Made by a program: the position numbers and the translations under genes. Positions 9,171 through 18,834 of a stretch of DNA of 64,000 nucleotides are shown in pieces. The stretch is from Mogibacterium sp. GTDB taxonomy: Bacteria > Bacillota > Clostridia > Peptostreptococcales > Anaerovoracaceae. The notes below the pieces were generated by a model that saw only the letters and a program-made list of their open reading frames with translations, was not told the DNA's origin and ran no database searches. The stretch covers positions 159,128 to 223,127 of the forward strand of contig JAFRCS010000016.1 in the NCBI GenBank assembly GCA_017404265.1. The letters run 5' to 3'. Positions within the stretch are counted from its first letter, which is position 1; the number at the start of each line of letters is the position of its first letter.

Positions 9171-11498
9171 ATGGAAGTCCCTCAGCTCATAGTCGATTTG
9201 GCGATAATGCTGACTACCGCGGCGGCGGTCACGATAGTTTTCAAAAAACTCAGGATCCCTACGATACTGGGATACATTGTCGCGGGATTTCTTATCGGGC
9301 CGAATTTTCCGCTCTTCATGAATATTGAGAGCGCAGCGTCTGTAGAGACCTGGAGTGAGATTGGCGTCATTATAATACTGTTTCACATAGGCCTTGAGTT
9401 CGACTTTCACAAGCTGTCCGAAATAGGAAGCACAGCTATAGTATCGGCTGCCGTAAAGATGGGCGGGGTCATGCTTGTGGGATATGGATTCGGCATTCTT
9501 GCCGGTATGAGCACTATGAACTCAGTATTCCTCGGAGCCATGCTTTCGATCAGCTCTACGGTCGTAATTCAGAAGTGCTTCAGCGAGATGGGACTTGAGG
9601 GCGAAAAATATACAGGCCTGGTAATGGGGTCGCTCGTTATGGAAGACGTGATCGCCGTGTTCATGATGGTAGTACTGACCACGATATCCGCGAGCCAGGC
9701 TTCGGACGGAAGCAGTATGGCACTGCGCATGTTCCTGATGATAACCTACCTAGTGCTCTGGCTGATCCTAGGCATTTTCTTCCTGCCGACCATCCTTGAC
9801 AGAACGATGGAATTGATGAGTGATGAGACGCTTACTCTTTTGAGCCTTGGTTTCTGCTTTCTCATGGGAATGCTGGCACACTGGCTTGGGTTCTCAATGG
9901 AGCTTGGGGCGTTCATATCGGGTTCGCTCTTTGCAGGGACCCGGCATGTACATAAAGTTGAAAGGGTGACAGCCGGCATCAAGGACATGTTCGGAGCGGT
10001 ATTCTTCCTGTCTGTAGGTATGATGGTAGACCCGGGCATCATCGCCGGCCGCTGGACTTCCATAGTCCCGATTGCGATACTTGCCGTGGTGGCTAAGCTC
10101 ATATTCGCTACCATTGGAATGATACTTTCGGGACAGGACCCGGAGACTGCTTTAAGAGGCGGCATTTCACTCGCGCCTATAGGTGAATTCTCATTTATTA
10201 TCGCGAGCCTCGGCATCTCACTTGGTGTCATGGACAGCTATCTTTATCCCGTTATAGTTGCCGCGTCCATATTGACTATCACCGCTACTCCGGTACTGAT
10301 ACGGAACCAGGATAAGATAATAAAAATGATATCCGGGCTGATCCCCGCGAAGATCAAAAAACTGATCCGCAATTACACTTCTGAAAACCGAAGCGATGAG
10401 GAACACGTTTCTGAGTGGAGGATCGTGCTCAAGGACTACTTTATTAAGGTCGCTGTATATGGAAGCATCATGCTGGTCCTGACGCTTGCGTGCTGCAAAG
10501 CTCTGTATCCTGCTATGGCAGCTATTACCGGTGATAAGGCTGCCAAGATAATAGTCATCATTGTGAACTATCTGGCATTGGCGGTCTTTGCGGTACCTTT
10601 CATGGGCAACCGCAATGTCGCGTTCACCCAGCTTTGGATGGACAGGCTGGCAAACAGACCCCCGCTTGCCGTGATGATACTTATAAAAATAGTCATTCTG
10701 GAACTCATAGCACTGATGCCGGTGGAGACGCTTCTTAATATAAATAACCTGATAATAGTACTTCTTATTCCATTGAGTGTTTTCCTGATAGCAAGGTCGG
10801 AATTCATAGCAACATATTATCTGCAGCTGGAAACAAGGTTCTTCGCAAACCTGAATCAGAAGACGATGGAGGAACGCGGAGGAGCAAGGCAAAGACAGCA
10901 CTGGCTCAACGAGGATTACAGCATCTTTGGCTGGGACGTTCCGGCAGGCGCGTCATATGAGGGGAAAACGATACAGGAGCTAGACTGGGGCAGAAAAGAC
11001 GCCGTCTATGTGGTCAAGGTGAGGCATGGAGATAAAAGAATGCCTATGCCTCCGGCAAGGACGGTCCTGCATGCAGGTGATCATGTTCATGTAATTGGGG
11101 ATAAATCATCGCTTGAGACGTTCTATAAAACGCTTGGTATAGATCAGGATGTACACATGCGTACGCTAAGGGAATTCCTCGATGAAGATTATACCGGCGG
11201 CAATGCTCTTTCCTGCGCGGCCATCCCGGTCAGAGGAACAGAACCGTATGTAGGTAAACCAATCAAAAAAAGCAGGATAACTGCACGAAATCACTGCATG
11301 ATACTCGGCCTCGAACGCGATGGATATGCGACAACGATGCCGGATTCAAATATGCTCATAGAAAAGGGAGACATACTTTGGATCATTGGTACGGGAACGA
11401 ACCTGAGCAGTATAGCAGCTCATTCGGTCGGAGATACCGGTACTCATTCATCTGCCCTGACAGACGACGGGCTTCCTGAGGGAGGTGAACTCAAGTGA
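9171..11498 (+). CDS. CPA2-family cation:proton antiporter with tandem RCK_C domains
   Basis: A 775-residue protein. Residues 1-390 form a 12-13-helix Na+/H+ exchanger domain (LRIPTILGYIVAGFLIGPN; then GLEFDFHKL). A second hydrophobic block of about four helices spans 425-560. Two RCK_C (TrkA_C) domains follow at about 600-672 and 688-760, with ends like HAGDHVHVIGDKSSLETF and IEKGDILWIIGTG. There is no NAD-binding RCK_N domain, unlike KefB/KefC. It probably exchanges K+ or Na+ for H+. RCK_C domains of Firmicute antiporters such as CpaA bind c-di-AMP, so that ligand is plausible but unproven here. AAAGGA precedes the ATG, and the stop overlaps the next start (GTGA). Confidence 0.88.
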   Translation: MEVPQLIVDLAIMLTTAAAVTIVFKKLRIPTILGYIVAGFLIGPNFPLFMNIESAASVETWSEIGVIIILFHIGLEFDFHKLSEIGSTAIVSAAVKMGGVMLVGYGFGILAGMSTMNSVFLGAMLSISSTVVIQKCFSEMGLEGEKYTGLVMGSLVMEDVIAVFMMVVLTTISASQASDGSSMALRMFLMITYLVLWLILGIFFLPTILDRTMELMSDETLTLLSLGFCFLMGMLAHWLGFSMELGAFISGSLFAGTRHVHKVERVTAGIKDMFGAVFFLSVGMMVDPGIIAGRWTSIVPIAILAVVAKLIFATIGMILSGQDPETALRGGISLAPIGEFSFIIASLGISLGVMDSYLYPVIVAASILTITATPVLIRNQDKIIKMISGLIPAKIKKLIRNYTSENRSDEEHVSEWRIVLKDYFIKVAVYGSIMLVLTLACCKALYPAMAAITGDKAAKIIVIIVNYLALAVFAVPFMGNRNVAFTQLWMDRLANRPPLAVMILIKIVILELIALMPVETLLNINNLIIVLLIPLSVFLIARSEFIATYYLQLETRFFANLNQKTMEERGGARQRQHWLNEDYSIFGWDVPAGASYEGKTIQELDWGRKDAVYVVKVRHGDKRMPMPPARTVLHAGDHVHVIGDKSSLETFYKTLGIDQDVHMRTLREFLDEDYTGGNALSCAAIPVRGTEPYVGKPIKKSRITARNHCMILGLERDGYATTMPDSNMLIEKGDILWIIGTGTNLSSIAAHSVGDTGTHSSALTDDGLPEGGELK

Positions 11499-12391
11499 AT
11501 TGGAGCATAATAACGGCATATCTTCTCCCTCCGCTTATCGGAGCGGTGATAGGGTATTTTACGAATCTCATCGCGGTAAAGATGCTGTTCTATCCGCAAA
11601 AGGCAGTTTACGTGTTCGGATACAGGCTGCCGTTTACACCGGGAGCTATACCTAAGGGCAAGGCGAGGCTCGCAAAGTCCGCGGGCAAGATAGTCCAGAA
11701 CGAACTCTTCACACGCGAGGACATCTCCGGCAGACTTCTGACGGAGGAGGTAGAAAAGCCGCTTATCGATAAAGTGATGAGCATACTCGATGAAGATATA
11801 AAGGATACAGGCGCAATAATGACAGGCAGCGAAGAAAAGTTTGACAGGATCGAAAACAACTTCATAGAGCTGCTGTCATTCAAGATAACAGATGCCATCA
11901 AAAGAATGGATATATCCGGGACGGTGAAGCAGGAAGGCAAGGCGATGCTGCTTGACCATGTACTGGAGTCCAGAGTCCTTTCCTTACTGGTCTCTGACAA
12001 GATGATCGACAAGGTGATGAACACGGTCGGAGAGAAGATGGAAGAATACATCGACGCCAGAGGCCCGGAGATGGTGCGCGAGATCACAAATTCCAGGATC
12101 CATGACCTGGGAGAGAGGACGCCGCTCTATGTGCTTGAACTTGCTGGATATGACCCGGATTATGTGAGAAAGAAGATCACGGAAGCATACAGAGAGTCTG
12201 TGATGAACGCGGTCAATTCCGCCCTTCGCAGGATAGATGTCGCGAAGGTAGTCGAAGACAAGATAAACTCGATGTCGGTGGAAGAACTCGAGAGAGGCGT
12301 GCTGACTGTCATGAAGACAGAACTCAACATGATAGTAAGTCTCGGCGCGCTCATCGGACTTGTAATCGGCAGCATAAACATATTCATTTGA
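11495..12391 (+). CDS. DUF445 family membrane protein (YheB-like)
   Basis: A 298-residue protein starting at GTG 11495, which overlaps the antiporter stop as GTGA. A strong GGAGGTG lies 7 bases upstream. The N-terminal helix (LPPLIGAVIGYFTNLIAVKMLF) and FTPGAIPKGKARLAKSAGK are typical of DUF445. A long amphipathic middle and a C-terminal hydrophobic anchor (LGALIGLVIGSINIFI) follow. The function of DUF445/YheB is unknown; some members localise to spore or cell surfaces. Translational coupling to the antiporter suggests a shared membrane role, but that is inference. Confidence 0.82.
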   Translation: MNWSIITAYLLPPLIGAVIGYFTNLIAVKMLFYPQKAVYVFGYRLPFTPGAIPKGKARLAKSAGKIVQNELFTREDISGRLLTEEVEKPLIDKVMSILDEDIKDTGAIMTGSEEKFDRIENNFIELLSFKITDAIKRMDISGTVKQEGKAMLLDHVLESRVLSLLVSDKMIDKVMNTVGEKMEEYIDARGPEMVREITNSRIHDLGERTPLYVLELAGYDPDYVRKKITEAYRESVMNAVNSALRRIDVAKVVEDKINSMSVEELERGVLTVMKTELNMIVSLGALIGLVIGSINIFI

Positions 12392-12404
12392 CGGAGAACG
12401 GGAA

Positions 12405-13232
12405 ATGTACGAAAAGAACGATCCTGAACTGAAAGAAAAATATGAGGCGCTGAAAGAAGCGGGTCTGCTGGATGAGATCCTTGGAAAAGCGGATGTCCCT
12501 GAAGAGACAGAGACGCCGGCGGCTGATCCGAATGACTATGTGGTGTTTGAACATGTCCGCAAAGTCTATCACGTTGGCGAGGTCGATATTGAGGCGCTTG
12601 CTGACGCGACATTCAGCGTGTCAAAGGGAGAACTTGCCATAGTAGTAGGTGAATCCGGCGCGGGCAAGACGACACTTCTCAACATCCTTGGCGGAATGGA
12701 TACGCTGACCAGCGGCAAAGTGCTTCTCGATGGCCGTGAGATAAGCAAACTCAATATGCGTGAGCTGACAAAGTACCGCAGATACGACATAGGCTTTGTT
12801 TTCCAGTTCTACAATCTTGTACAGAACCTCACAGCGCTTGAGAACGTATCGCTCGCGACACAGATATGCAGCGATCCGCTCGATCCGGCGGAGACTCTGA
12901 AGGCTGTCGGCCTGGGCGACAGGATGTACAATTTCCCGGGACAACTGTCGGGCGGCGAGCAGCAGAGAGTGGCCATAGCCAGGGCACTCGCCAAGAACCC
13001 AAAACTGCTGCTCTGCGACGAGCCTACCGGCGCTCTTGACTACAATACGGGCAAGCAGATCCTTCAGCTGCTGCAGGATCAGGCCCACAAGTCCGGCGCG
13101 ACAGTAATAATCATCACACACAACAAGGCGATCACTCCGATGGGCGACCGCGTCATCAGCGTAAGGAGCGGAAGAGTACAGGATGTGAAGATCAATCCGC
13201 ATCCGGTACCTGTGTCCGAAATAGAGTGGTAG
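12405..13232 (+). CDS. ABC transporter ATP-binding protein (MacB/LolD type)
   Basis: A 275-residue ATPase. Walker A is GESGAGKT at 82-89, the Q-loop glutamine is at about 134, the signature LSGGEQQRV is at 181-189 and Walker B with the D-loop is [12 protein letters not shown] at 201-212. An acidic N-terminal extension of about 42 residues precedes the domain. The next gene, 11 bases downstream, encodes the FtsX-type permease, so the pair forms one transporter. MacB/LolD-type systems usually act as mechanotransmitters or exporters for peptides, lipids or antibiotics rather than as importers. Confidence 0.92.
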   Translation: MYEKNDPELKEKYEALKEAGLLDEILGKADVPEETETPAADPNDYVVFEHVRKVYHVGEVDIEALADATFSVSKGELAIVVGESGAGKTTLLNILGGMDTLTSGKVLLDGREISKLNMRELTKYRRYDIGFVFQFYNLVQNLTALENVSLATQICSDPLDPAETLKAVGLGDRMYNFPGQLSGGEQQRVAIARALAKNPKLLLCDEPTGALDYNTGKQILQLLQDQAHKSGATVIIITHNKAITPMGDRVISVRSGRVQDVKINPHPVPVSEIEW

Positions 13233-13243
13233 CGGTTTAGAAC

Positions 13244-16200
13244 ATGCTCAGGAAGTCGACTTTCAGGGAAATACGGACCTCACTTGCAAGATACCTTGCG
13301 ATCTTCGCGATCGTGGCGCTTGGAGTGGGGTTTTTCAGTGGTCTGAAAGACTGCAAGGAGTCGATGGTGAGCACAGCCAGGAAATACCTTGACCGGACCA
13401 ATTTCTATGACTATCAGATACTGTCTTCATACGGCGCAGACGATGACAGCGTTGCTCTTGCTGAATCATGGGACGAAGTAAAAGCTGCCGAAGGCTCCAT
13501 ACAGATAGACGTGATGGCGAGATCCGGCGACGGTGATTCAAGAGCGCTCAAGTGCATTTCATTGCCTGATAAAATAAACACGCTGAATGTAGTAGAGGGA
13601 AGGCTGCCTGAAGCCTCGAATGAGTGCGTGGTTGACTCCTACAGTATCACGGACGCGGGGTTCAGAGTTGGAGACTTCATAGAGATCACGGATGAGAATG
13701 ACAAGGACAAACTTGATGAATTCAGGGAAACGAGATTTGAGATAGTAGGCCTTGTCAATACGCCTATATACCTTGACTACCAGAGGGGTTCCACCGATAT
13801 AGGAAACGGCAGCCTTGACACATTCTTCTTTATTGATAAGGATGCCTTTGATGTCGATTATTATACAAACCTGTACATCAAACTGGATGGGGATCAGCAG
13901 GCTCTGAGTGAAGAACATGAAGACTACCTGAAGGCGAAAGAGGACAGCATGAAAGATCTGGCGGAAGCAGTTACAGCCGGACGCCGTGAGACAGCACAGG
14001 AGGAAGCTCAGAAAGAGCTGGATGAGAAAAAACAGGAATACGAAGACAATCTCGCTAAGTACAAAAGAGAGAAGGCGAATGCCGAGAATAAACTCAACAA
14101 GGCTGAGAATAAGATAAATGCCGGTGAGAAAAAGATTAATAAAACAAGGAAGCAGCTCAACGCAGCAGTAAAGGAAGCGAACGCGGGCATAGAGAAGGCC
14201 AACTCCACGATCGCGGATCTGAAGGCAAAGAAGACTCAGGCTGAGACCGGCCTGGAACAGGCAAGGTCCGGAAAGACTCAGCTTGAGGGACAGCTTGAGC
14301 AAATGCAGGCTGCAGGAGCAAGTGAAGAAGAAATTGCCGGTGTGCAGGCCGCGATCGCCGAGGCCGATGCCACCATCAGCGGCCTTGAAGGAAATCTTAA
14401 CGATATCAATAACGGTATCACCCAGGCTGAAGCGGGGCTCAAGCAGGCGCAGGAAGGTCTGGCTCAGGCCCAGGCCGGGCTCAAGGAACTGGACAAACAG
14501 GAAAACAAGCTGGATAGCAGCGAGAAAAAGCTCAAAAAAGAAGAGCGTAAAGCTGATAATGAATTCGACAAAGCAAAACGGGAGCTCGATGACGCCAAGG
14601 ACAAGCTGGACGAGGCGCAGGAAAAGATCGACGACATGGAGATAGGCAACTCCTATGCTCTCTCACGCAAGGAGAACATGGGTTATTCTTCGTTCGACAG
14701 CAACTCCAGCATTGTCAGTAACATATCCAAGATATTCCCGCTATTCTTCTTCCTGATAGCGGCTCTCGTGTGCATGACTACGATGACCAGGATGGTGGAT
14801 GAGCAGCGCACACAGATAGGCGTGCTGAAAGCGCTGGGCTACAGCAACAGCCAGATAGTGGGCAAGTACATGTTCTACTCCGGCAGCGCGTCATTCCTTG
14901 GTGCTATTCTCGGCTTCTTCGCCGGATGCAAGGTCTTCCCGACGGTTATCTGGAACGCGTATACCATGATGTATGACTTCAGCGATACGGTCGATTACAT
15001 CATAAACTGGAAGCTCGGACTTATCGTACTGGCGGTATCACTGCTCTGTTCAATGGGAGCGACATGGGTATCCATCGCTGCGGACTTCAAGGTCCCTCCG
15101 GCAGAACTCATAAGACCTAAGACACCTCCTGCGGGCAAGCGTATACTCCTCGAGAGGATCAGACCGCTGTGGAACCGGATCAGCTTCCTGTACAAGGTGT
15201 CGATCCGCAACATTTTCAGGGACAAGAAGAGGTTCCTGATGATGGTCATCGGAGTAAGCGGCTGTACGGCTCTCCTGATCGCCGGTATAGGCATCAGGGC
15301 CACCATATCAAAGATCGCGGACTACCAGTTTGATGAGATCTCCCTGTATGATATCACCGTGATGTTCAGCAAAAACATGACTGAGGACAGGCAGAAGGAT
15401 TTCATGGAGGAGATGAAGGATGCGGGCGTAACCGGTGATAGTGTCAGGTTCCTGCAACGGGGCGAAGTGACGGTGATCATTGGTGACAAAACAACTGACA
15501 TTACATGTGTAGCCACCGAAGCAGAGGGCTTTGATCAGTTTATTGATCTGCATACCGGTGATCAGCATTTAGACTACCCGGGTCCGGGAGAGGCGATTAT
15601 TGTCAAGAAGACCAACCACGACTTCGGCATAGGGGTAGGCGATGAGATAACGCTGCGCGACGATTACCGCGAGATGAAGGTGAAGATAGTGGGCGTTGCT
15701 GACAACTACGTATACGACAGCATTTACATATCGTCCGATACTTACCGCGAGGGCTTCGGCAAGGAGCCGGATATAAAAGCGGCATACATCGATTTCGAAG
15801 AAGGTACTGCAGAAGACGTTATCAGAAATGCTTCGGCTGACGCGGCCGGCTATGAATATACGGCGGCGGCGCAGACCAACATCGATGTCAGAGAGAACGT
15901 CAACAAGATGATGAAGAGCCTTAACTCCATCGTTTATGTAGTCATACTCAGCGCCGCGCTCCTGGCGTTCATAGTGCTCTACAACCTGACCAATATCAAT
16001 ATCACAGAACGCATACGCGAGATCGCCACTATCAAGGTGCTTGGTTTCTACCAGCTTGAGGTATCGCAGTACGTGTTCCGCGAGAACCTCTTCCTGACGG
16101 CTGTGGCTGCAATAGTCGGAATACCGATGGGAGACTGGCTGCTTAAGTTTGTAATAGACAACATAGTTCTGAGCATGATCTACTTCGAGCCAAGACACGG

Positions 16201-16321
16201 GCCGTATGACATACCTATATCGGTCGCCCTGACGTTCGTCTTTGCGTTCTTTGTAAATATCGCCATGCAAAAGAGACTGCGCAACGTATCGATGACAGAG
16301 TCTCTCAAGTCTGTAGAATAG
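13244..16321 (+). CDS. FtsX-type ABC permease with large extracellular coiled-coil insert
   Basis: A 1025-residue protein. An N-terminal helix (YLAIFAIVALGVGFFSGL) is followed by an extracellular MacB-like region to about 235. A Lys/Glu/Ala-rich coiled coil covers about 240-466. Three FtsX helices follow (about 495-620), then a second extracellular domain (about 690-880) and a second FtsX set with ERIREIATIKVLGFYQLEV. Only one permease gene is present, and two FtsX modules in one chain can serve as both halves. The coiled coil could reach across the wall, as argued for FtsX-like stalks that activate or extract surface molecules. Substrate unknown. Confidence 0.85.
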   Translation: MLRKSTFREIRTSLARYLAIFAIVALGVGFFSGLKDCKESMVSTARKYLDRTNFYDYQILSSYGADDDSVALAESWDEVKAAEGSIQIDVMARSGDGDSRALKCISLPDKINTLNVVEGRLPEASNECVVDSYSITDAGFRVGDFIEITDENDKDKLDEFRETRFEIVGLVNTPIYLDYQRGSTDIGNGSLDTFFFIDKDAFDVDYYTNLYIKLDGDQQALSEEHEDYLKAKEDSMKDLAEAVTAGRRETAQEEAQKELDEKKQEYEDNLAKYKREKANAENKLNKAENKINAGEKKINKTRKQLNAAVKEANAGIEKANSTIADLKAKKTQAETGLEQARSGKTQLEGQLEQMQAAGASEEEIAGVQAAIAEADATISGLEGNLNDINNGITQAEAGLKQAQEGLAQAQAGLKELDKQENKLDSSEKKLKKEERKADNEFDKAKRELDDAKDKLDEAQEKIDDMEIGNSYALSRKENMGYSSFDSNSSIVSNISKIFPLFFFLIAALVCMTTMTRMVDEQRTQIGVLKALGYSNSQIVGKYMFYSGSASFLGAILGFFAGCKVFPTVIWNAYTMMYDFSDTVDYIINWKLGLIVLAVSLLCSMGATWVSIAADFKVPPAELIRPKTPPAGKRILLERIRPLWNRISFLYKVSIRNIFRDKKRFLMMVIGVSGCTALLIAGIGIRATISKIADYQFDEISLYDITVMFSKNMTEDRQKDFMEEMKDAGVTGDSVRFLQRGEVTVIIGDKTTDITCVATEAEGFDQFIDLHTGDQHLDYPGPGEAIIVKKTNHDFGIGVGDEITLRDDYREMKVKIVGVADNYVYDSIYISSDTYREGFGKEPDIKAAYIDFEEGTAEDVIRNASADAAGYEYTAAAQTNIDVRENVNKMMKSLNSIVYVVILSAALLAFIVLYNLTNINITERIREIATIKVLGFYQLEVSQYVFRENLFLTAVAAIVGIPMGDWLLKFVIDNIVLSMIYFEPRHGPYDIPISVALTFVFAFFVNIAMQKRLRNVSMTESLKSVE

Positions 16322-16540
16322 AGCGCTGTGAATGATGCGAAGACCACACTCCGCAGAAAGTGCAGAAGCACACCGCAGCAGCGCTCCGACAGCGAAACGA
16401 ACAGCGGAAACTAGAGCACGTGAAGCGGGCTCATTTCCGCTGGCGCCCGGAGGAGCGATGAAGCGGCTTGTGCTTCGTGCTTTCGAGGACGTGGCCGAGC
16501 TCCATTCACAGCTGCACTTATGCCGATAGACTAAGTGCAG
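16321..16540 (+). other. stem-rich non-coding stretch, candidate structured RNA
   Basis: This 270-base gap holds several perfect inverted repeats in a row: GAGCGCTG 16321-16328 with CAGCGCTC 16379-16386, enclosing GTGC-AGAA-GCAC at 16360-16371; CAGCGGAAA 16402-16410 with TTTCCGCTG 16434-16442; GGAGC 16452-16456 with GCTCC 16499-16503, enclosing GAAGC/GCTTC; and CTGCACTTA 16512-16520 with TAAGTGCAG 16532-16540. No convincing gene is present. It does not match tmRNA, RNase P, SRP or 6S RNA as far as I can see. The last stem overlaps the -35 of the cyclophilin promoter. Confidence 0.4.
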
Positions 16541-16555
16541 GTTACAATGTATAAT
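16527..16555 (+). promoter_or_regulatory. sigma-A promoter for cyclophilin-K+ channel genes
   Basis: TAGACT (-35), a 17-base spacer and a perfect TATAAT (-10), 35 bases before the cyclophilin ATG. A 9-base inverted repeat (CTGCACTTA/TAAGTGCAG) overlaps the -35 and could be an operator. Confidence 0.6.
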
Positions 16556-16590
16556 AATTTTTAGACCATTTAAGCGGAGGTATATATAGC

Positions 16591-17070
16591 ATGAAGAAAT
16601 TTACTATAGAAATGGAAGACGGCGGCATCATGAAGGGCGAGCTCTATGAAGACATCGCTCCTGAAACGGTCGCAAACTTTGAGAAACTCGCGAACTCTGA
16701 GTTCTATGACGGACTTATTTTCCACAGAGTCATTCCGGGATTCATGATCCAGGGCGGATGCCCTAACGGAAACGGCATGGGCGGTCCGGGATACACCATA
16801 AAGGGCGAGTTCAGCGCCAACGGATTCAAAAACGATCTGAAGCATGAGAGGGGAGTCCTCTCGATGGCAAGAGCAATGGATCCAAATTCGGCAGGTTCGC
16901 AGTTCTTCATCATGACAACGACATCGCCGCATCTGGACGGGCAGTACGCCGCATTCGGAAAGGTGACTGACGGCATGGCGGTGGCAGACAAGATCGTAAA
17001 CGTAAGACGCGACTTCAGAGACAAACCGCTTATGCCGCAGAAGATAAAGTGCATCAGAGTAGAAGGATAA
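16591..17070 (+). CDS. peptidyl-prolyl cis-trans isomerase, cyclophilin type
   Basis: A 159-residue single-domain cytoplasmic cyclophilin with no signal peptide. The block [13 protein letters not shown] (44-56) carries the catalytic Arg. [18 protein letters not shown] and the closing [10 protein letters not shown] are also family hallmarks. It catalyses proline isomerisation during protein folding. GCGGAGG lies upstream of the ATG. The stop TAA is followed directly by the ATG of the K+ channel gene, so the two are cotranscribed. Confidence 0.93.
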   Translation: MKKFTIEMEDGGIMKGELYEDIAPETVANFEKLANSEFYDGLIFHRVIPGFMIQGGCPNGNGMGGPGYTIKGEFSANGFKNDLKHERGVLSMARAMDPNSAGSQFFIMTTTSPHLDGQYAAFGKVTDGMAVADKIVNVRRDFRDKPLMPQKIKCIRVEG

Positions 17071-18285
17071 ATGGAAAACAACAGTAACTGGGAAATAACT
17101 CAACAGAAGCTGTTCGCGATGGTCTCGACCGGCGTGACAGACAGTCCGCTGAATCAGTTTTACGACATACTCAGCACCGTGGCGCTGATCGCAAATCTGG
17201 TATGCGCCTTCGCGTCGACCTTTGAATCCGCGAGGGCAACGTACGGGACTCTGTTTCACTGGGTCGATGAGATCACGGTCCTTTTCTTCGCCATTGACTA
17301 TGTGCTGAGGATACTTACCGCAAGACAGCAGTACAAAGGGTGTTCGGCAGGCGCCGCCGTAGGCAGGTATGTTACATCGGGCTACGGCATAATAGACCTT
17401 CTGTCGTTCCTGCCTCACTATCTGCCTACATTCTTCCCGGCAGGAGCAGCGGTATTCCGCATGTTCAGAGTGGTCAGGATCTTCAGACTGTTCAGGATCA
17501 ACGCGTACTCCGATTCCCTCACGCTCATCGGGAATGTACTTTCAAAGAAGAGGACTCAAATACTCGCTTCGATCTTTGTCATAGCGCTCCTTATTCTGGC
17601 CTCGAGCCTTTGCATGTACAGTGTAGAGCATGACGCGCAGCCTGATGTTTTCGAGAACGCGTTCTCGGCAATATGGTGGGCGACCTCGACCCTGCTGACA
17701 GTAGGTTATGGCGACATATATCCGATCACGGTCATGGGGCAGATACTCGGCATAGTGATAACCTTCCTCGGAGTGCTTCTGGTAGCCATCCCAACGGGTA
17801 TCATTTCTGCAGGATTCGTTGAAGAGTATCAGCTGGCAACAAGGCTTGCGGATATTGAGCAGCAGCAGAACGTCAGGTTCATCAAGGCCTCGATCGATCC
17901 GGGCGACGCGTGGATAGGCAAGTCTATAAGTGAAATAGCGATGCCGAGCGGTTCCATCATAGCACTGATCATCAGAGACGGGGAAACGATGGTGCCGAGG
18001 GGAGACGTAGAGATACTGCTTGGCGACAAGCTGATAATCTGCGCAGAGTCGGCTACTGAAGGCATGCTTGAGGATGTGAAAGAGATCATACTCGGAAAGA
18101 ACCATCCGTGGAATGACCACAGAATAAGAGACCTGGATATTTCGCGCCAGACCTTTATAGTGCTGGTGGAGCGCGACGGAAAGACCGTAAAACCGGACGG
18201 AGATCTGGTCTTACTTGAGGGCGACAGAGTGCTCGTCTATACAAAGGAAAGTATAAGGAAGTACACACAGGAGCCGCTGTTCTAG
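17071..18285 (+). CDS. voltage-gated-type K+ channel with tandem RCK_C domains
   Basis: A 404-residue protein. Six membrane segments span residues 25-245, with an Arg-rich S4 (FRMFRVVRIFRLFRI) and the K+ selectivity filter TVGYGD at 210-215. The cytoplasmic part carries two RCK_C domains: about 265-345 (IGKSISEIAMPSGSIIALI) and 350-400 (VKPDGDLVLLEGDRVLVYT). There is no RCK_N domain. It should conduct K+ across the membrane with ligand gating through RCK_C. Such domains can bind c-di-AMP or nucleotides; the ligand here is unknown. The ATG directly abuts the cyclophilin stop. Confidence 0.9.
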   Translation: MENNSNWEITQQKLFAMVSTGVTDSPLNQFYDILSTVALIANLVCAFASTFESARATYGTLFHWVDEITVLFFAIDYVLRILTARQQYKGCSAGAAVGRYVTSGYGIIDLLSFLPHYLPTFFPAGAAVFRMFRVVRIFRLFRINAYSDSLTLIGNVLSKKRTQILASIFVIALLILASSLCMYSVEHDAQPDVFENAFSAIWWATSTLLTVGYGDIYPITVMGQILGIVITFLGVLLVAIPTGIISAGFVEEYQLATRLADIEQQQNVRFIKASIDPGDAWIGKSISEIAMPSGSIIALIIRDGETMVPRGDVEILLGDKLIICAESATEGMLEDVKEIILGKNHPWNDHRIRDLDISRQTFIVLVERDGKTVKPDGDLVLLEGDRVLVYTKESIRKYTQEPLF

Positions 18286-18300
18286 GCGGCTCGCCTTTAT
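18271..18300 (+). terminator. hairpin over the K+ channel stop codon
   Basis: GAGCCGC (18271-18277) pairs with GCGGCTC (18286-18292), followed by GCCTTTATT. The T-tract is weak, so this may be a partial terminator before the Nudix gene. Confidence 0.35.
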
Positions 18301-18301
18301 T

Positions 18302-18805
18302 ATGATCAAATCGACTATTTGCTATCTCGAGAATAACGGAAGCTGGCTGATGCTGTACCGCGATAAAAAGCCCGGGGACATGAACGAGGGCAAGTGGATA
18401 AGCGTGGGCGGTAAACTGGAGAAGGGCGAGACGCCGGATGAATGTGCAGTCCGTGAGGTTCTTGAAGAGACCGGACTCAGACTGAAGTCGTGGACCTTCC
18501 ACGGCGTTATAGAGTTCCGCTCGGATCAGTATGAAGATGAGGACATGTATCTGTATTCGTCTTCTGACTTTGAACCCGCGGATGAAGAGGCTGCCCGCGT
18601 CTTTGCTGAGACCGGTAAGTACGAGCCGCCGGAGTGCAGGGAAGGAGAACTTGCCTGGGTGCCCCATGATAAGATGCTGGATCTTCCGACATGGGAGGGA
18701 GACAGAGCCTTCCTGACGGAGCTGCTCGCAGGCACTCAGGAAATAAACATGACATTACAGTACGAAGGAGAAAAATGTACTGTCATAAAAAACGGCCGGG
18801 CATAG
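18302..18805 (+). CDS. Nudix hydrolase (MutT/8-oxo-dGTPase-like)
   Basis: A 167-residue protein with the complete Nudix box G-x5-E-x7-REVLEETG at residues 37-59. The N-terminal strand (STICYLENNGSWLMLYR) and the KWISVGGKLEKGE lead-in resemble the MutT/YjhB group that hydrolyses oxidised dNTPs or other nucleoside diphosphate compounds. The substrate cannot be named. No clear Shine-Dalgarno precedes ATG 18302, 16 bases after the channel stop. The last codons lie within a bidirectional terminator, so the coding end and the terminator share bases. Confidence 0.85.
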   Translation: MIKSTICYLENNGSWLMLYRDKKPGDMNEGKWISVGGKLEKGETPDECAVREVLEETGLRLKSWTFHGVIEFRSDQYEDEDMYLYSSSDFEPADEEAARVFAETGKYEPPECREGELAWVPHDKMLDLPTWEGDRAFLTELLAGTQEINMTLQYEGEKCTVIKNGRA

Positions 18806-18819
18806 ACCCGACCGTTTTT
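18787..18819. terminator. bidirectional terminator between Nudix and mltG
   Basis: AAAAACGG-C-CGGG pairs with CCCG-A-CCGTTTTT around a short loop. It has A-tract and T-tract on opposite sides, so it serves both convergent genes. It overlaps the Nudix stop codon (18803-18805). Confidence 0.85.
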
Positions 18820-18834
18820 CAATTGTGTTGTTTT

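Noticed and set aside
16332..16529. 65-codon reading frame in the stem-rich gap
   Set aside because: Arg/Ala-rich product with no ribosome site, crossing several perfect hairpins; looks like a chance frame in structured GC-rich DNA.
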